Shown: positions 43,087 to 52,035 of the stretch, in pieces
Position numbering within the stretch: the first letter of the stretch is position 1
Layout of the letters: each line of letters opens with the position of its first letter
Assembly: GCA_023432465.1 (NCBI GenBank)
Contig: JAEYUO010000093.1
Coordinates: 1 to 64,000, forward strand
Direction: 5' to 3'
Length of the DNA: 64,000 nucleotides
Source of the DNA: Planctomycetota bacterium
GTDB taxonomy: Bacteria > Planctomycetota > Phycisphaerae > Phycisphaerales > UBA1924
The notes under the pieces: model-generated
What the model saw: the letters and a program-made list of their open reading frames with translations, nothing else
What the model was told of the DNA's origin: nothing
The model's database searches: none
Translations under genes and position numbers: made by a program

Positions 43087-44397
43087 ATGACCAGCACGAT
43101 GCAATCAGGATCCTCGCATCCAATTTTGGACTCCGCCGTGGCCGCGAGCGGCGAGTCGCCCACAATCCAAAACGGCGGCCTGTTCGAGCACGATGCCGCA
43201 CTGGTGCTCGGGAGGCTTCAGTTGGCGCTGGATGAGCTGCTTGGCGCCGTCCCCGTGCGCCCGCGCTCGGCGGCGCAGGTCTCCAAGGCCTTTGGCCTCG
43301 ACAAGGCTCTGGGATGGAACATCTTCCGTATGACCGTTGCACCGAGCCCTCTGGCGGTGGGCTTGCATGTTCCGGCACCGGTCTCGGTGAAGCGGCTGCT
43401 CACCGCCGCGACAAAGCACAGTGTTCCGATGGATGTGGTCGTTCGCGTGGCGGATGCCTTCACGGACTTTGAACGGCTCGCGCTCCGACATGCGGACGAT
43501 CGCGACGAACTCGATGCGCTGATCATCTCAGCGCTGCCGGAAGAGCGCGAGAAGGCGATGCGTCAGCGTCGCGAAGCTCTGTATACGGCGGCACGCGACA
43601 TTCGCGGCGTTTCGCTGAAGACCGGGCTCTTCCTGGCCATCCTTTATCCCAATCGCGAGAATCCGTCCTTGATCGATGGTGCCCGAGTGATTGCATGGCT
43701 GGACCTGAGACGAATCCACCGGGGCGCGGTCATGAGGGCGCGGTCGTTCCGCGACTTATTGAGAGAGGATGCGCCCAAGACACTCGACGGCCTGCCGGTC
43801 AGGAGCCTGACCGATGTCATCCTCCAGGACTTCACCTCCAAGCCGCTCCCCCGGATGACCGCAACGACCTACGGACCGAACGCCGAGCACTTGAAGTACA
43901 CTCTGGAGCCTGGAAACGTCGGGCTGCGCTCATCCATCAATGTTGTGTTCGCTGATCTGATGCAGGGCTACTGTCGCCGCACGTTCACTCCAGATCGCTC
44001 CAGAATCGGCGGGTCGATTGGGAGTCAGTACCCCCGCCAGCGGCAGATCCTCGACGTTTTGGTGTGCGATGGTCTCGTCGAGCCTCAGCAGCCGCAGGTC
44101 AAGGTCTACGACACTTCCGAGAGTGGATTTGTGGAGGGCCTTGAGAATCCGAATCGCACGGATGACCTTGTCGACTTCGCACCGAGCGTGCGGTACATGG
44201 GGCGCGGACCGCACCAGTTTTCCACCCCCCATGTGCCAAAGTACGGCGACATCGTCGAGCATGTGTGCGGCCGGCGCGGCTGGGATTCTTCGCGTCTTCA
44301 TGGCTACAGAATGGAAGTCGAGTACCCACTCTTCACCTGGCAGTTTCAGATGACACTGCGCTTGCCGGAGACCGCACGCGAGCCGTCGCGCGATTGA
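43087..44397 (+). CDS. Protein of unknown function
   Basis: This 436-residue soluble protein has a helical N-terminal part (SAAQVSKAFGLDKALGWNIF) followed by a long region with conserved-looking basic and acidic stretches (RHADDRDELDALIISALPEE, RQRREALYTAARDIRGVSLK). No signal peptide or membrane segment is seen, so it should be cytoplasmic. The N-terminal segment has the length and charge of a helix-turn-helix, but I could not establish one. The ATG at 43087 is chosen by frame and composition; a start at 43033 would add an unlikely stretch. It is divergent from the repeat-protein gene and shares its palindrome. No function is assigned. Confidence 0.7.
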   Translation: MTSTMQSGSSHPILDSAVAASGESPTIQNGGLFEHDAALVLGRLQLALDELLGAVPVRPRSAAQVSKAFGLDKALGWNIFRMTVAPSPLAVGLHVPAPVSVKRLLTAATKHSVPMDVVVRVADAFTDFERLALRHADDRDELDALIISALPEEREKAMRQRREALYTAARDIRGVSLKTGLFLAILYPNRENPSLIDGARVIAWLDLRRIHRGAVMRARSFRDLLREDAPKTLDGLPVRSLTDVILQDFTSKPLPRMTATTYGPNAEHLKYTLEPGNVGLRSSINVVFADLMQGYCRRTFTPDRSRIGGSIGSQYPRQRQILDVLVCDGLVEPQQPQVKVYDTSESGFVEGLENPNRTDDLVDFAPSVRYMGRGPHQFSTPHVPKYGDIVEHVCGRRGWDSSRLHGYRMEVEYPLFTWQFQMTLRLPETAREPSRD

Positions 44398-44418
44398 TAC
44401 ACTCAAAGCCGAGAACGC

Positions 44419-45012
44419 TTGAGAGTGGACACCATTTCACCCATCACGCTCCACGGCACGACTGTCACCCTTCGCCCGCTCGCGCAGAGCGATGCCGAGT
44501 CGCTCTTTGCCGCGACGCCGCCGACCACCTTCCCGTACTTTCTCTCCTGGCCGACCGAGTGGACGCGCGACGCGTTTGACCGCTGGATCCAGACTCATCT
44601 CGCCGGCCCCAAGACCCTCGCCTTCGCGGTCATCGACAACGCCTCGGGCGCGGTGATCGGCTCGACTTCCTACATGGACATCGATCCCGTCAACCGCTGC
44701 GTCGAGATCGGCTGCACCTGGTACGCGCTCTCGCACCGAGGCACCCGCACCAACCCCGAGTGCAAGCTCCTGCTCCTCGGACACGCGTTCGAGATGCTCA
44801 AGTGTGTCCGCGTGACGCTCAAGTGCGACTCGCGCAACCTGCACAGCCAGCGGGCCATCGCCAAGCTGGGCGCAACCCGCGAGGGTGTCCTCCGCAAGCA
44901 CCGCATCCAGGCCGACGGCTACGTCCGCGACACCGTGTACTTCAGCATCATCGCCGAGGAGTGGCCGCGGATCCGCGGCGGCCTGCTCGCTCGTCTCTCG
45001 ACGCAGACCTGA
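44419..45012 (+). CDS. GNAT acetyltransferase, RimJ/RimL-like
   Basis: The 197-residue protein is a GCN5-related acetyltransferase of the RimJ/RimL group: N-terminal TVTLRPLAQSDAESLF, then AVIDNASGAVIGSTSYMDID, EIGCTWYALSHRGTRTNPEC, and NLHSQRAIAKLGATREGVLR (the acetyl-CoA-binding alpha/beta core). Such enzymes acetylate the amino groups of ribosomal proteins, peptides or small amines. The start is unsure: TTG at 44419 or GTG at 44425. It is convergent with mnmE. Confidence 0.9.
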   Translation: MRVDTISPITLHGTTVTLRPLAQSDAESLFAATPPTTFPYFLSWPTEWTRDAFDRWIQTHLAGPKTLAFAVIDNASGAVIGSTSYMDIDPVNRCVEIGCTWYALSHRGTRTNPECKLLLLGHAFEMLKCVRVTLKCDSRNLHSQRAIAKLGATREGVLRKHRIQADGYVRDTVYFSIIAEEWPRIRGGLLARLSTQT

Positions 45013-45013
45013 T

Positions 45014-46381
45014 CTACTTGCCGATGCAGAACACCGCGAACACGCGCCCCAGCACCTCGTCCGGCGAGATATCGCCCGTGACCTCGCCCAGGTGATCAAG
45101 CCCGGCCCGCAGGCCCGCAGCGACAAGCTCCGGCAACGCAAGCGCGTGGGCCCCGACGGGCGGCATCGCGTCGATCGCGGCATCGAGCCCGTCGATCAAC
45201 CGCAGCAGCGCACGCCTGTGCCGCGGCAGCACCACCGCCTCCGGGTCATCCGAATCCACCGCCATCGCGGCATCGGCGATCGCACGCCGCAGTGTCGCCA
45301 GGTTCCAGCCGTCGATCGCGCACACCGCGATGCAGCCTTCACCGCCGGCGAGAGTGCCGCTCGCAAGGTCCGCCTTGGTCTGCACGCAGATGACAGGTCT
45401 CCGGTGGTTCGCCGCAAAGCCCTCACGTCCCGCGAACCGGCCCGTCGGATCGCAATACACAATCGCATCCGCACGCTCTAGCTCCGCGCGGGCGCGCGAT
45501 TGCGCCGCCCGATCAATCTCTCCCTCCGCACCTGCATCCAGGCCCGGCAGATCGACCAGCAGCACTCCCGATGAACCCGGCGCATCGGCCGAGACATCCA
45601 GCTCTTCCACGATGGCATCCCGCGTCGTCCCCGCGACATCCGACACCACGGACCGCCGCCGCCCCAGCAACGCGTTGAACAGCGTGCTCTTCCCCGCGTT
45701 CGGCTCCCCCACCAGGACGATCCGCGGCAACTCCCCCGCACGTTCCCACGTTGCCGCGCTGCCGAGCGATGCCGCCGCGCTCGTGCGGAGGGCCACGCAC
45801 CGCCGCCGCAACTCATCCGGAGCGATCGGGACAACATCCTCCTGATCCGAGAAGTCGATCCCCGCTTCGACAAGCGCGAGCAAGGTCGCCAGTTCCTCCG
45901 ACCATGAGCGATACTCCCGCCCGCGCGAGCCATCCAGCAGTCGCCCGGCCGCCGCGAGCTGCGCATCCGTCTGGGCCGCGATCCCCGCCGCGATCCCCTC
46001 GGCCTGCTCGATCGTCAGCTTTCCCGCCAGATACGCCCGCGCCGAGAACTCTCCCGGCCGCGCATACCGCACCCCCTCATGCGCGAGCAGGATCGCGATG
46101 ATCCGCTCCACCAGCACCGGGTTCCCGGGCACCAGCAACTCGGCGACATCTTCCCCGGTGAAGCTCCGCGGCCCGGCGAACCACATCGCCAGACACGGCA
46201 GGCTCTCGCTCCCTGCCCCCATGCGGATCTTCGCGCGTTCTACCTGGCCCGCCCGAGCCGGGATGTTTTCAAGCACGTGTGCGAGCAGTCCCCCGACCCC
46301 CGGCCCGCTGATGCGGATCAGCGACCGCGCGCTCCGACCCGGCCCGGAGGCGGGCGCGACGATCGTCTCGCCGGCAGTCAC
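45014..46381 (-). CDS. mnmE: tRNA uridine-5-carboxymethylaminomethyl GTPase MnmE
   Basis: MnmE with MnmG modifies the wobble uridine of certain tRNAs. The 455-residue product has the N-terminal formyl-THF-binding domain (GRSARSLIRISG), a GTPase domain with P-loop GEPNAGKST, DVAGTTRD, DLPG and TKAD motifs, and the C-terminal CIGK with the catalytic Cys. Starting at GTG 46381, it lies four bases after the small NifU-N gene, so the two are likely cotranscribed. The overall length is normal. MnmG is not in the window. Confidence 0.96.
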   Translation of the reverse strand: MTAGETIVAPASGPGRSARSLIRISGPGVGGLLAHVLENIPARAGQVERAKIRMGAGSESLPCLAMWFAGPRSFTGEDVAELLVPGNPVLVERIIAILLAHEGVRYARPGEFSARAYLAGKLTIEQAEGIAAGIAAQTDAQLAAAGRLLDGSRGREYRSWSEELATLLALVEAGIDFSDQEDVVPIAPDELRRRCVALRTSAAASLGSAATWERAGELPRIVLVGEPNAGKSTLFNALLGRRRSVVSDVAGTTRDAIVEELDVSADAPGSSGVLLVDLPGLDAGAEGEIDRAAQSRARAELERADAIVYCDPTGRFAGREGFAANHRRPVICVQTKADLASGTLAGGEGCIAVCAIDGWNLATLRRAIADAAMAVDSDDPEAVVLPRHRRALLRLIDGLDAAIDAMPPVGAHALALPELVAAGLRAGLDHLGEVTGDISPDEVLGRVFAVFCIGK

Positions 46382-46385
46382 AGAC

Positions 46386-46655
46386 TCACCCCCGGTCCTT
46401 GGCCAGCGCGGCCTGCACGCCTGCCTTCACCGCTCCCCAATCTGTTCCCTCGGCCTTGTTCACCGTGAGCCACTCCCCGGCCAGCAGCAGGCTCGTCACC
46501 CCGGGGATCGCAAACAGCTCGCGGCCCAGCGGGTCCCCCTCTGCCTGCTCGGGGGACCGGTACGACCGGATCGGTTCGGGCAACACGCCGTCAAGCACGC
46601 ACTTGAGCGCGTTGGGGTTGGGTGTCGGCTGGAATCGGACGACTTTGTAGGGCAC
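46386..46655 (-). CDS. NifU N-terminal-domain-like (Nfu_N) protein
   Basis: The 89-residue product matches the N-terminal domain of Nfu/NifU-type proteins: PYKVVRFQPTPNPNALKCVL, then DPLGRELFAIPGVTSLLLAG and WLTVNKAEGTDWGAVKAGV. The domain normally accompanies an iron-sulfur-carrying C-terminal Nfu domain, which is absent here. Stand-alone copies occur in several phyla, and an Fe-S role is suggested but unproven. The start is GTG at 46655. It is followed by mnmE. Confidence 0.85.
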   Translation of the reverse strand: MPYKVVRFQPTPNPNALKCVLDGVLPEPIRSYRSPEQAEGDPLGRELFAIPGVTSLLLAGEWLTVNKAEGTDWGAVKAGVQAALAKDRG

Positions 46656-46764
46656 GGCGGACGATAGTACCGATCGTGGATTCAGGAAGCCCGCGTACAC
46701 TCGACAGGGCCATCCGCCGCCCGACCCCCGGGCCCGCGGACAAACTCCACGGACGCTTACAGCG

Positions 46765-47655
46765 ATGATCTCCGACCACGTTCCAGCACTGACAAACGCC
46801 CTCGTGTGGGCGCAAGCCGGCGCGAGCGATTCGTGGGGGGAGCAGTTCTTCTCGCGAACCATCCGCCTCATCCAGCGACTGGGCACCTACTCCCCGTGGC
46901 AGGTCGCGCTTGAGCTGGCGGTGATCTGGGTCCTGGCGTTTATCGTTGTCCGATTCGTCAAGGGGACCAGGGCCGCCGGCGCGCTCAAGGGCACGCTGCT
47001 GCTGGTGGTCATGGCGACGCTGCTGGTCCGCATCCTCGGGCAGCAGGAGTCGTTCCAGCGTCTCAAGTTCCTGTACGAGAACTTCCTCACCCTCCTCGCG
47101 ATCACCCTGATCGTCGTCTTCCAGCCCGAACTCCGCCGCGGCCTCATCCGCCTGGGCGAAGCGCCCATCCTCCGTCGCGGACACACCGGCGGCGTGCACG
47201 ACGTCGCGGCGGCTGTTTGCCAAGCCGCCGCGTACCTCAGCAAGGCCCGCTTCGGCGGGCTCATCGTCTTCGAGCGTGAAACGTCGCTCAAGGCGCTGGT
47301 CGAGGGCGGGACCCCGATCCACGGGCGCGTGTCCGCACGCCTGCTCCAGACCATCTTCTTCCCGGGTTCGGCCCTGCACGACCTCGCCGTGGTTATCAAG
47401 GGCGCCGAGATCGTCGCGGCGGGCGTTCAGTTGCCGCTGGCCGAGCCGGATGAAATGCCCGATCCCTCGCTCGGATCGCGCCACCGCGCCGCCGTCGGCG
47501 TCACCAAGGAGGGCGATGCCCTGGTCGTCTCCGTCAGCGAGGAAACCGGGACCATCAGCATCGCCGAGCGCGGCCGTCTGGAGCAGGGGCTCACCATCGA
47601 TCAGTTGCGGACTGAACTCGAAACCCGACTGGCCCGTCGCGGCCAAACCGTCTGA
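46765..47655 (+). CDS. cdaA: Diadenylate cyclase CdaA (c-di-AMP synthase), variant active-site motif
   Basis: The 296-residue protein has three N-terminal membrane segments and a DisA-N-type DAC domain (residues about 130-270). It makes c-di-AMP, which controls potassium and osmotic homeostasis. RHRAAVG, the ATP-contacting RHR motif, is intact near residue 240. The usual DGA motif (as in LHDGAVI) reads HDLAVVI, with Leu for Gly. VSEETG is present. It is followed by a YbbR/CdaR gene ten bases downstream. The altered motif could affect activity, or be normal for this lineage. Confidence 0.93.
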   Translation: MISDHVPALTNALVWAQAGASDSWGEQFFSRTIRLIQRLGTYSPWQVALELAVIWVLAFIVVRFVKGTRAAGALKGTLLLVVMATLLVRILGQQESFQRLKFLYENFLTLLAITLIVVFQPELRRGLIRLGEAPILRRGHTGGVHDVAAAVCQAAAYLSKARFGGLIVFERETSLKALVEGGTPIHGRVSARLLQTIFFPGSALHDLAVVIKGAEIVAAGVQLPLAEPDEMPDPSLGSRHRAAVGVTKEGDALVVSVSEETGTISIAERGRLEQGLTIDQLRTELETRLARRGQTV

Positions 47656-47665
47656 GGTCCGATCC

Positions 47666-48814
47666 ATGCGATTCTTCCGCGACTTCAAAGGCTGGGAAAC
47701 CTTCCGCACCGCCATGGTCGCTTCGTTCGTTGCGCTCCTGGTCTGGGTCTGGGCCGAGGGCGAAAGCGTCTCTCGTGAACGAATCCCCCTCCGCATCACC
47801 CTCGATGCCGATGCGGGCTCGGACTACATCTACCGCGTCGAGGACTCCTCCTCCTGGAGTGGCTCGGTCACGATCGAAGTCGAAGGAACACCCTCCGCGA
47901 TCGCCGAGGCCCGGGAGCTCCGCGGCCAGAATCTGACCCTTCGATTCGGGCTCGATGGAATGCCGCGCGAGCCCGGCAACGCCAAGGTCGCCCAGCTCAG
48001 CCGCGCGGTGCCGAACCTCAGCGAACTCCAGCGACTCAAGGTTGTCGTCGTCAGCGTTGACCCCGCGGTGCTCACCGTCGATGTCAACAGAATGGTCCAG
48101 CGCGAACTGCCCGTGAAGGTGGAACTCGCGCGGCCGCTCCTGCTCGATGGCGAGCCCTCCCCCTCTCCGGCCACCGTGACAGTCCGTCTGCCCGACACCG
48201 CCGCCTCGCGCATCGCCGAGGGAAGCCCGCCCGTCGCCTTCGTCTCCAACGAGGAACTCGATCGCGTCCGGGGCGACGGCGCCCGAACCGTCAACGCGAT
48301 TGTCCGACTGCCGGCCTCCATCGGCCCGGTCGATCCCGCCCTCGTTGAGCTGCGGCCGGAGGTCATCTCGGTCTCGCTGCGCATCCGCAAAGAAGTAGAC
48401 AGCTTCAAGACCCCCCCGGTCCCGGTGTGGTTCAGCCTGCCGCCCACCGAAGATGGCGGACAATGGACCGTCGAGATCCTCGACAAGTTCGTCAGCGATG
48501 TCGTCGTCGCCGGACCCGCCGATCAGGTCGCGAGAATCCGGTCCGGAGAAACCACGATCAAGGCACTGGTCGAACTGACCAGCGACGATCTGATCAAGGC
48601 TGTCCAGCCCGACCGCGCTCGCCCCGCGGCCGGCGATGCCGCCTCGACCGTCGTCACACCGGGGCAATCTCCCCCCGATTCTGGCACCATCAGCCGCCAG
48701 GTCATCTTCCTCGGCCTGCCTCCGAACGTCGCGGCGACCGCAGCGAACTCCATTGTTCGCGTCCGCATCACCCGCAATGTCAAGGCCGCGAACCCCGGTT
48801 CCGGCACGCCCTGA
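47666..48814 (+). CDS. YbbR-domain CdaR-like regulator of diadenylate cyclase
   Basis: The 382-residue protein has one N-terminal membrane segment (TAMVASFVALLVWVWA) and several YbbR-type domains outside the membrane. CdaR proteins adjust the activity of membrane CdaA. The gene starts ten bases after cdaA, so they form an operon. In many bacteria glmM follows, but here atpA comes next after a gap of about 150 bases. Individual YbbR repeats cannot be delimited by eye. Confidence 0.82.
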   Translation: MRFFRDFKGWETFRTAMVASFVALLVWVWAEGESVSRERIPLRITLDADAGSDYIYRVEDSSSWSGSVTIEVEGTPSAIAEARELRGQNLTLRFGLDGMPREPGNAKVAQLSRAVPNLSELQRLKVVVVSVDPAVLTVDVNRMVQRELPVKVELARPLLLDGEPSPSPATVTVRLPDTAASRIAEGSPPVAFVSNEELDRVRGDGARTVNAIVRLPASIGPVDPALVELRPEVISVSLRIRKEVDSFKTPPVPVWFSLPPTEDGGQWTVEILDKFVSDVVVAGPADQVARIRSGETTIKALVELTSDDLIKAVQPDRARPAAGDAASTVVTPGQSPPDSGTISRQVIFLGLPPNVAATAANSIVRVRITRNVKAANPGSGTP

Positions 48815-48970
48815 GGCCGCCAAACCCGCGCCCGGACGGCTGGCTCCTCGGGACTTTCGCACCCCTCCCGGCTACCCTTCCGCCCCCCCGGCATGGTGGC
48901 CACTGGCCATCCCTGCCGAGGGTCCTGCAACCACGGTTCCTTTCTCCCATCCGCCCTTCCCGAGCGACCC

Positions 48971-50530
48971 ATGAAGATCAAGACCGACGAGATCACAAGC
49001 GTTATCAAGCAGGAAATCCAGCAGTTCGCCTCGGAGCTGGAAGTCTCGGAAGTCGGCCGCGTGGTCGAGGTCGGCGACGGCATCGCCCGCATCTACGGCC
49101 TTGCCAAGGCCATGGCCGGCGAGATGCTCGAGTTCCAGACCGGCGAAGGCGCGGTCATGGGCCAGGTCTTCAACCTCGAAGAAGACACCGTCGGCGCAGT
49201 CATCTACGGCGACTACCTCTCCGTGAAGGAGGGCGACCTCGTCAAGGCCACCGGCCGTCTGCTGGAAGTCCCCGTCGGCGAGGCCATGCTCGGCCGCGTG
49301 GTCGACCCCCTCGGCCGCCCGCTCGATGACGGCCCGGCCATCCAGACTGACCAGTTCCGCAAGGTCGACATCATCGCCCCCGGCATCGCCGAGCGTCAGC
49401 CCGTCCACGAGCCCATGCAGACCGGCATCAAGGCCATTGACGCGATGATCCCGATCGGCCGCGGCCAGCGCGAGCTCATCATCGGCGACCGCAAGACCGG
49501 CAAGACCGCCGTCGCCATCGACACCATCATCAACCAGAAGCAGTACTGGGGCACCCCCGATGCTGTCGTCTGCATCTACGTCGCCGTCGGCCAGAAGGAA
49601 TCCACCGTCGCCGGCGTCGTCGAGACCCTGAAGAAGTACGGCGCGATGGACTACACCATCGTCGTCAACGCCTCCGCGGCCGACCCCGCGCCGATGCAGT
49701 ACATCGCGCCCTATTCCGGCTGCTCCATGGGCGAGTACTTCATGTGGCAGGGCAAGGAAGGCGGCAGGGGCCCCAAGCACGCCCTGTGCATCTACGACGA
49801 CTTGTCCAAGCAGGCCGTCGCGTATCGCCAGCTTTCGCTGCTCCTGCGTCGCCCGCCCGGCCGCGAGGCGTACCCCGGCGACGTGTTCTATCTCCACTCC
49901 CGTCTGCTCGAGCGCGCCACCAAGCTCTCTGATGAGAACGGCGCGGGCTCGCTCACCGCGCTCCCCGTCATCGAGACGCAGGAAGGCGACGTCTCGGCGT
50001 ACATCCCCACGAACGTAATCTCGATCACCGACGGCCAAATCTACCTCGAGCCCGAACTCTTCTTCGCCGGTGTCCGCCCCGCCGTGAACGTCGGTATCTC
50101 GGTGTCCCGCGTGGGTGGTAACGCCCAGGTCAAGGCGATGAAGAAGATCGCCGGCTCGCTGCGTCTGGACCTCGCGGCCTACCGCGAGCTCGAAGCCTTC
50201 GCCCAGCTCGGCACCGAGCTCGACAAGGCCACGCAGAAGCAGCTCGACCGCGGCGCGCGAATGGTCGAGCTCCTCAAGCAGCCCCAGTATGTCCCGATGA
50301 CCATCGTCGATCAGGTCATCTCGATCTACGCCGCGAGCAAGGGCTTCATGGACGACATCGATGTGAAGAGCGTTGCGCAGTTCGAGAAGGACATGCTCAA
50401 CTACTTCACCACGACCGCCAAGCCCGTCGCCGATGAGCTGACCCAGAAGAAGGCCCTCGACGCCGACCTGGAGAAGAAGCTCACCTCCGCGATCACCAGC
50501 TTCAAGAGCGCCTGGAAGCCGGCGAAGTAA
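48971..50530 (+). CDS. atpA: F-type ATP synthase alpha subunit
   Basis: The 519-residue alpha subunit shows the P-loop GDRKTGKT, the AIYDDLSKQ-like CIYDDLSKQAVAYRQ, and the C-terminal motif GSLRLDLAAYRELEAFAQLG. In F1 it carries the non-catalytic nucleotide sites. ATG 48971 gives the family N-terminus MKIKTDEITSVIKQ. It stands alone, with an intrinsic terminator after it; atpD lies about 9 kb upstream and no gamma, delta or epsilon gene is near. An F1 operon is therefore split in this genome. Confidence 0.97.
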   Translation: MKIKTDEITSVIKQEIQQFASELEVSEVGRVVEVGDGIARIYGLAKAMAGEMLEFQTGEGAVMGQVFNLEEDTVGAVIYGDYLSVKEGDLVKATGRLLEVPVGEAMLGRVVDPLGRPLDDGPAIQTDQFRKVDIIAPGIAERQPVHEPMQTGIKAIDAMIPIGRGQRELIIGDRKTGKTAVAIDTIINQKQYWGTPDAVVCIYVAVGQKESTVAGVVETLKKYGAMDYTIVVNASAADPAPMQYIAPYSGCSMGEYFMWQGKEGGRGPKHALCIYDDLSKQAVAYRQLSLLLRRPPGREAYPGDVFYLHSRLLERATKLSDENGAGSLTALPVIETQEGDVSAYIPTNVISITDGQIYLEPELFFAGVRPAVNVGISVSRVGGNAQVKAMKKIAGSLRLDLAAYRELEAFAQLGTELDKATQKQLDRGARMVELLKQPQYVPMTIVDQVISIYAASKGFMDDIDVKSVAQFEKDMLNYFTTTAKPVADELTQKKALDADLEKKLTSAITSFKSAWKPAK

Positions 50531-50561
50531 GCCTCTTCCCCCACTTCTCACTGCATCTCAG

Positions 50562-50593
50562 AACCCATGGACTGAAGTCCATGGGTTTTTTTC
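50562..50593 (+). terminator. Intrinsic terminator of atpA
   Basis: AACCCATGGA pairs with TCCATGGGTT (10 bp, 6-base loop), followed by a run of T. It is partly bidirectional, since the opposing prepilin-like gene ends at 50650. Confidence 0.88.
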
Positions 50594-50649
50594 GTATGCG
50601 GGATTGCCGCATGGTTCGCCGGCTGCCCGTAACAGGAGCCCGCTCGTCT

Positions 50650-51717
50650 TCACGGCAGGTTGCTGCCGCCAAAGTCAACGCCCCGAAGCCCGTTCCGCGT
50701 GTAGCGGTAGTACCCGAACACCCGGTCGCGGCCGGATGCGTTCACCGCCCGCGGCTCCCACGCATCCGGCAGATAGTCGTACTCATACCCATTGGGGTTG
50801 CCCGGCGCCCACGGGTCCCAGCCGCGGTCCGCATCCTTGTTGTTCCGGAACGCCGCCGAGCCGTCGAACATGAGTACGTTCACGCTCGCGCCGGCGTATG
50901 CGTAATACGTCTCGCGCTTGAGGTGCCGCGCATGCCCTTCGTGCAGGAACACCTTCTGCGAGGGGAACTGCACCTGCGCGAAGCTCTGCTGGTTCATTTT
51001 CCAGACGGACGGATTCGAGAACAGGAAGTGGTTCGTCTGCACGTTCCGGAGCCGCCGCGTGTAATCCGCGGGCGCGGCGTTGGTCTGTAGACCGTCGAAC
51101 GCGCTGATCGTCGCTTCGTACGAGGATGAGTATGCCCAGCGGATCCCGCGGTTCCCATCGGCGATCGGCGTCGTGACGGAACCCGGATACGGAGGCGCGC
51201 CACCCGCAATGAACGTATCGATGTCCCGTGCCCACGCCAGACGCACGCGGTCCGACGGGCATGTATAAATCGGCTCGGGCAGTCTCGCGGCCAGATAGTC
51301 AAACAGCACGAAGTGCCCGTACAAAATCTGCGGCAGCAGCGTCGTCTCCCGCGCGTGGTTCCGACCGGTGATCCTGCGGAACGTGTCAACATACTGCGAC
51401 CGCTGCGCATCCATGTCGCTTCCCACCGCTCGCAGATCGCCGTACACCGAGCCCGCGGCATCGCGGACACGCCAGGAATAGTTCCAGATGAACTCCTTGT
51501 GATCCACGGCATAGGACGCACTGGAGACGCCCAACTGCTGGAGCTGGGTGGCACACTGCGTCACCCTCGCCGCGCGGCGCGCTGCGCCCAGCGCGGGGAG
51601 CAGCAGACCCACCAACAGGGCGATGATCGCGACCACGATCAGCAGCTCGATGAGCGTGAACCCGCCGCGCCGCCTTCGCCGAGTGGGATTGGTCTTCAAG
51701 CTCACCGGGCGTGCCAT
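50650..51717 (-). CDS. Prepilin-type N-terminal methylation protein (DUF1559-like)
   Basis: This 355-residue protein has a classical type IV prepilin start: a basic leader, Gly, then FTLIELLIVVAIIALLVGLLL with Glu at +5. The body is long, with a YTCPSD motif near the middle and a VNVLMFDGSAAF end resembling the H...DG region of planctomycete pseudopilins. These are exported by the type II secretion or pilus machinery. Initiation at 51717 fits the leader length. It faces away from the exported-protein island on the other strand. Confidence 0.88.
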   Translation of the reverse strand: MARPVSLKTNPTRRRRRGGFTLIELLIVVAIIALLVGLLLPALGAARRAARVTQCATQLQQLGVSSASYAVDHKEFIWNYSWRVRDAAGSVYGDLRAVGSDMDAQRSQYVDTFRRITGRNHARETTLLPQILYGHFVLFDYLAARLPEPIYTCPSDRVRLAWARDIDTFIAGGAPPYPGSVTTPIADGNRGIRWAYSSSYEATISAFDGLQTNAAPADYTRRLRNVQTNHFLFSNPSVWKMNQQSFAQVQFPSQKVFLHEGHARHLKRETYYAYAGASVNVLMFDGSAAFRNNKDADRGWDPWAPGNPNGYEYDYLPDAWEPRAVNASGRDRVFGYYRYTRNGLRGVDFGGSNLP

Positions 51718-52035
51718 CGTGTGCCCTCGGTTTCCCGCAGATCCCGTCTCGCGACACCCCCCGTCGCCTCAGTGTACTGCACCACCAGCCCGAGTCCGAC
51801 CCTAGCCGCGGAATACCCCTGAACTTGCTTGCAATTCCGCTGAATCTCGGTATGTTCCAGAGTGTTGCGGGTGGCGGCCCACCCCGACAAACCCCCACCT
51901 TCGGGTGGCCGGTGTGGCCGTGGCCCGATGCAGTTCGTCCCCCCTCGCCTTCCAGCGTGAGGCCCGCCCCGTTCTCTCGGGGCGTTCATTCATCCCGCTC
52001 GGACGTTGGATGCCGAGCACCGCACAGGAGAAGAC
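51718..52035 (+). other. Divergent intergenic region before the exported-protein island
   Basis: No gene is seen in these 318 bases. A possible promoter reads TTGCAA (51829-51834), a 16-base spacer and TATGTT (51851-51856), directed toward the downstream gene. The leader of about 170 bases that would result contains a GGGTGGC repeat-like segment, but no riboswitch I recognise. Evidence for the promoter is moderate. Confidence 0.4.
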
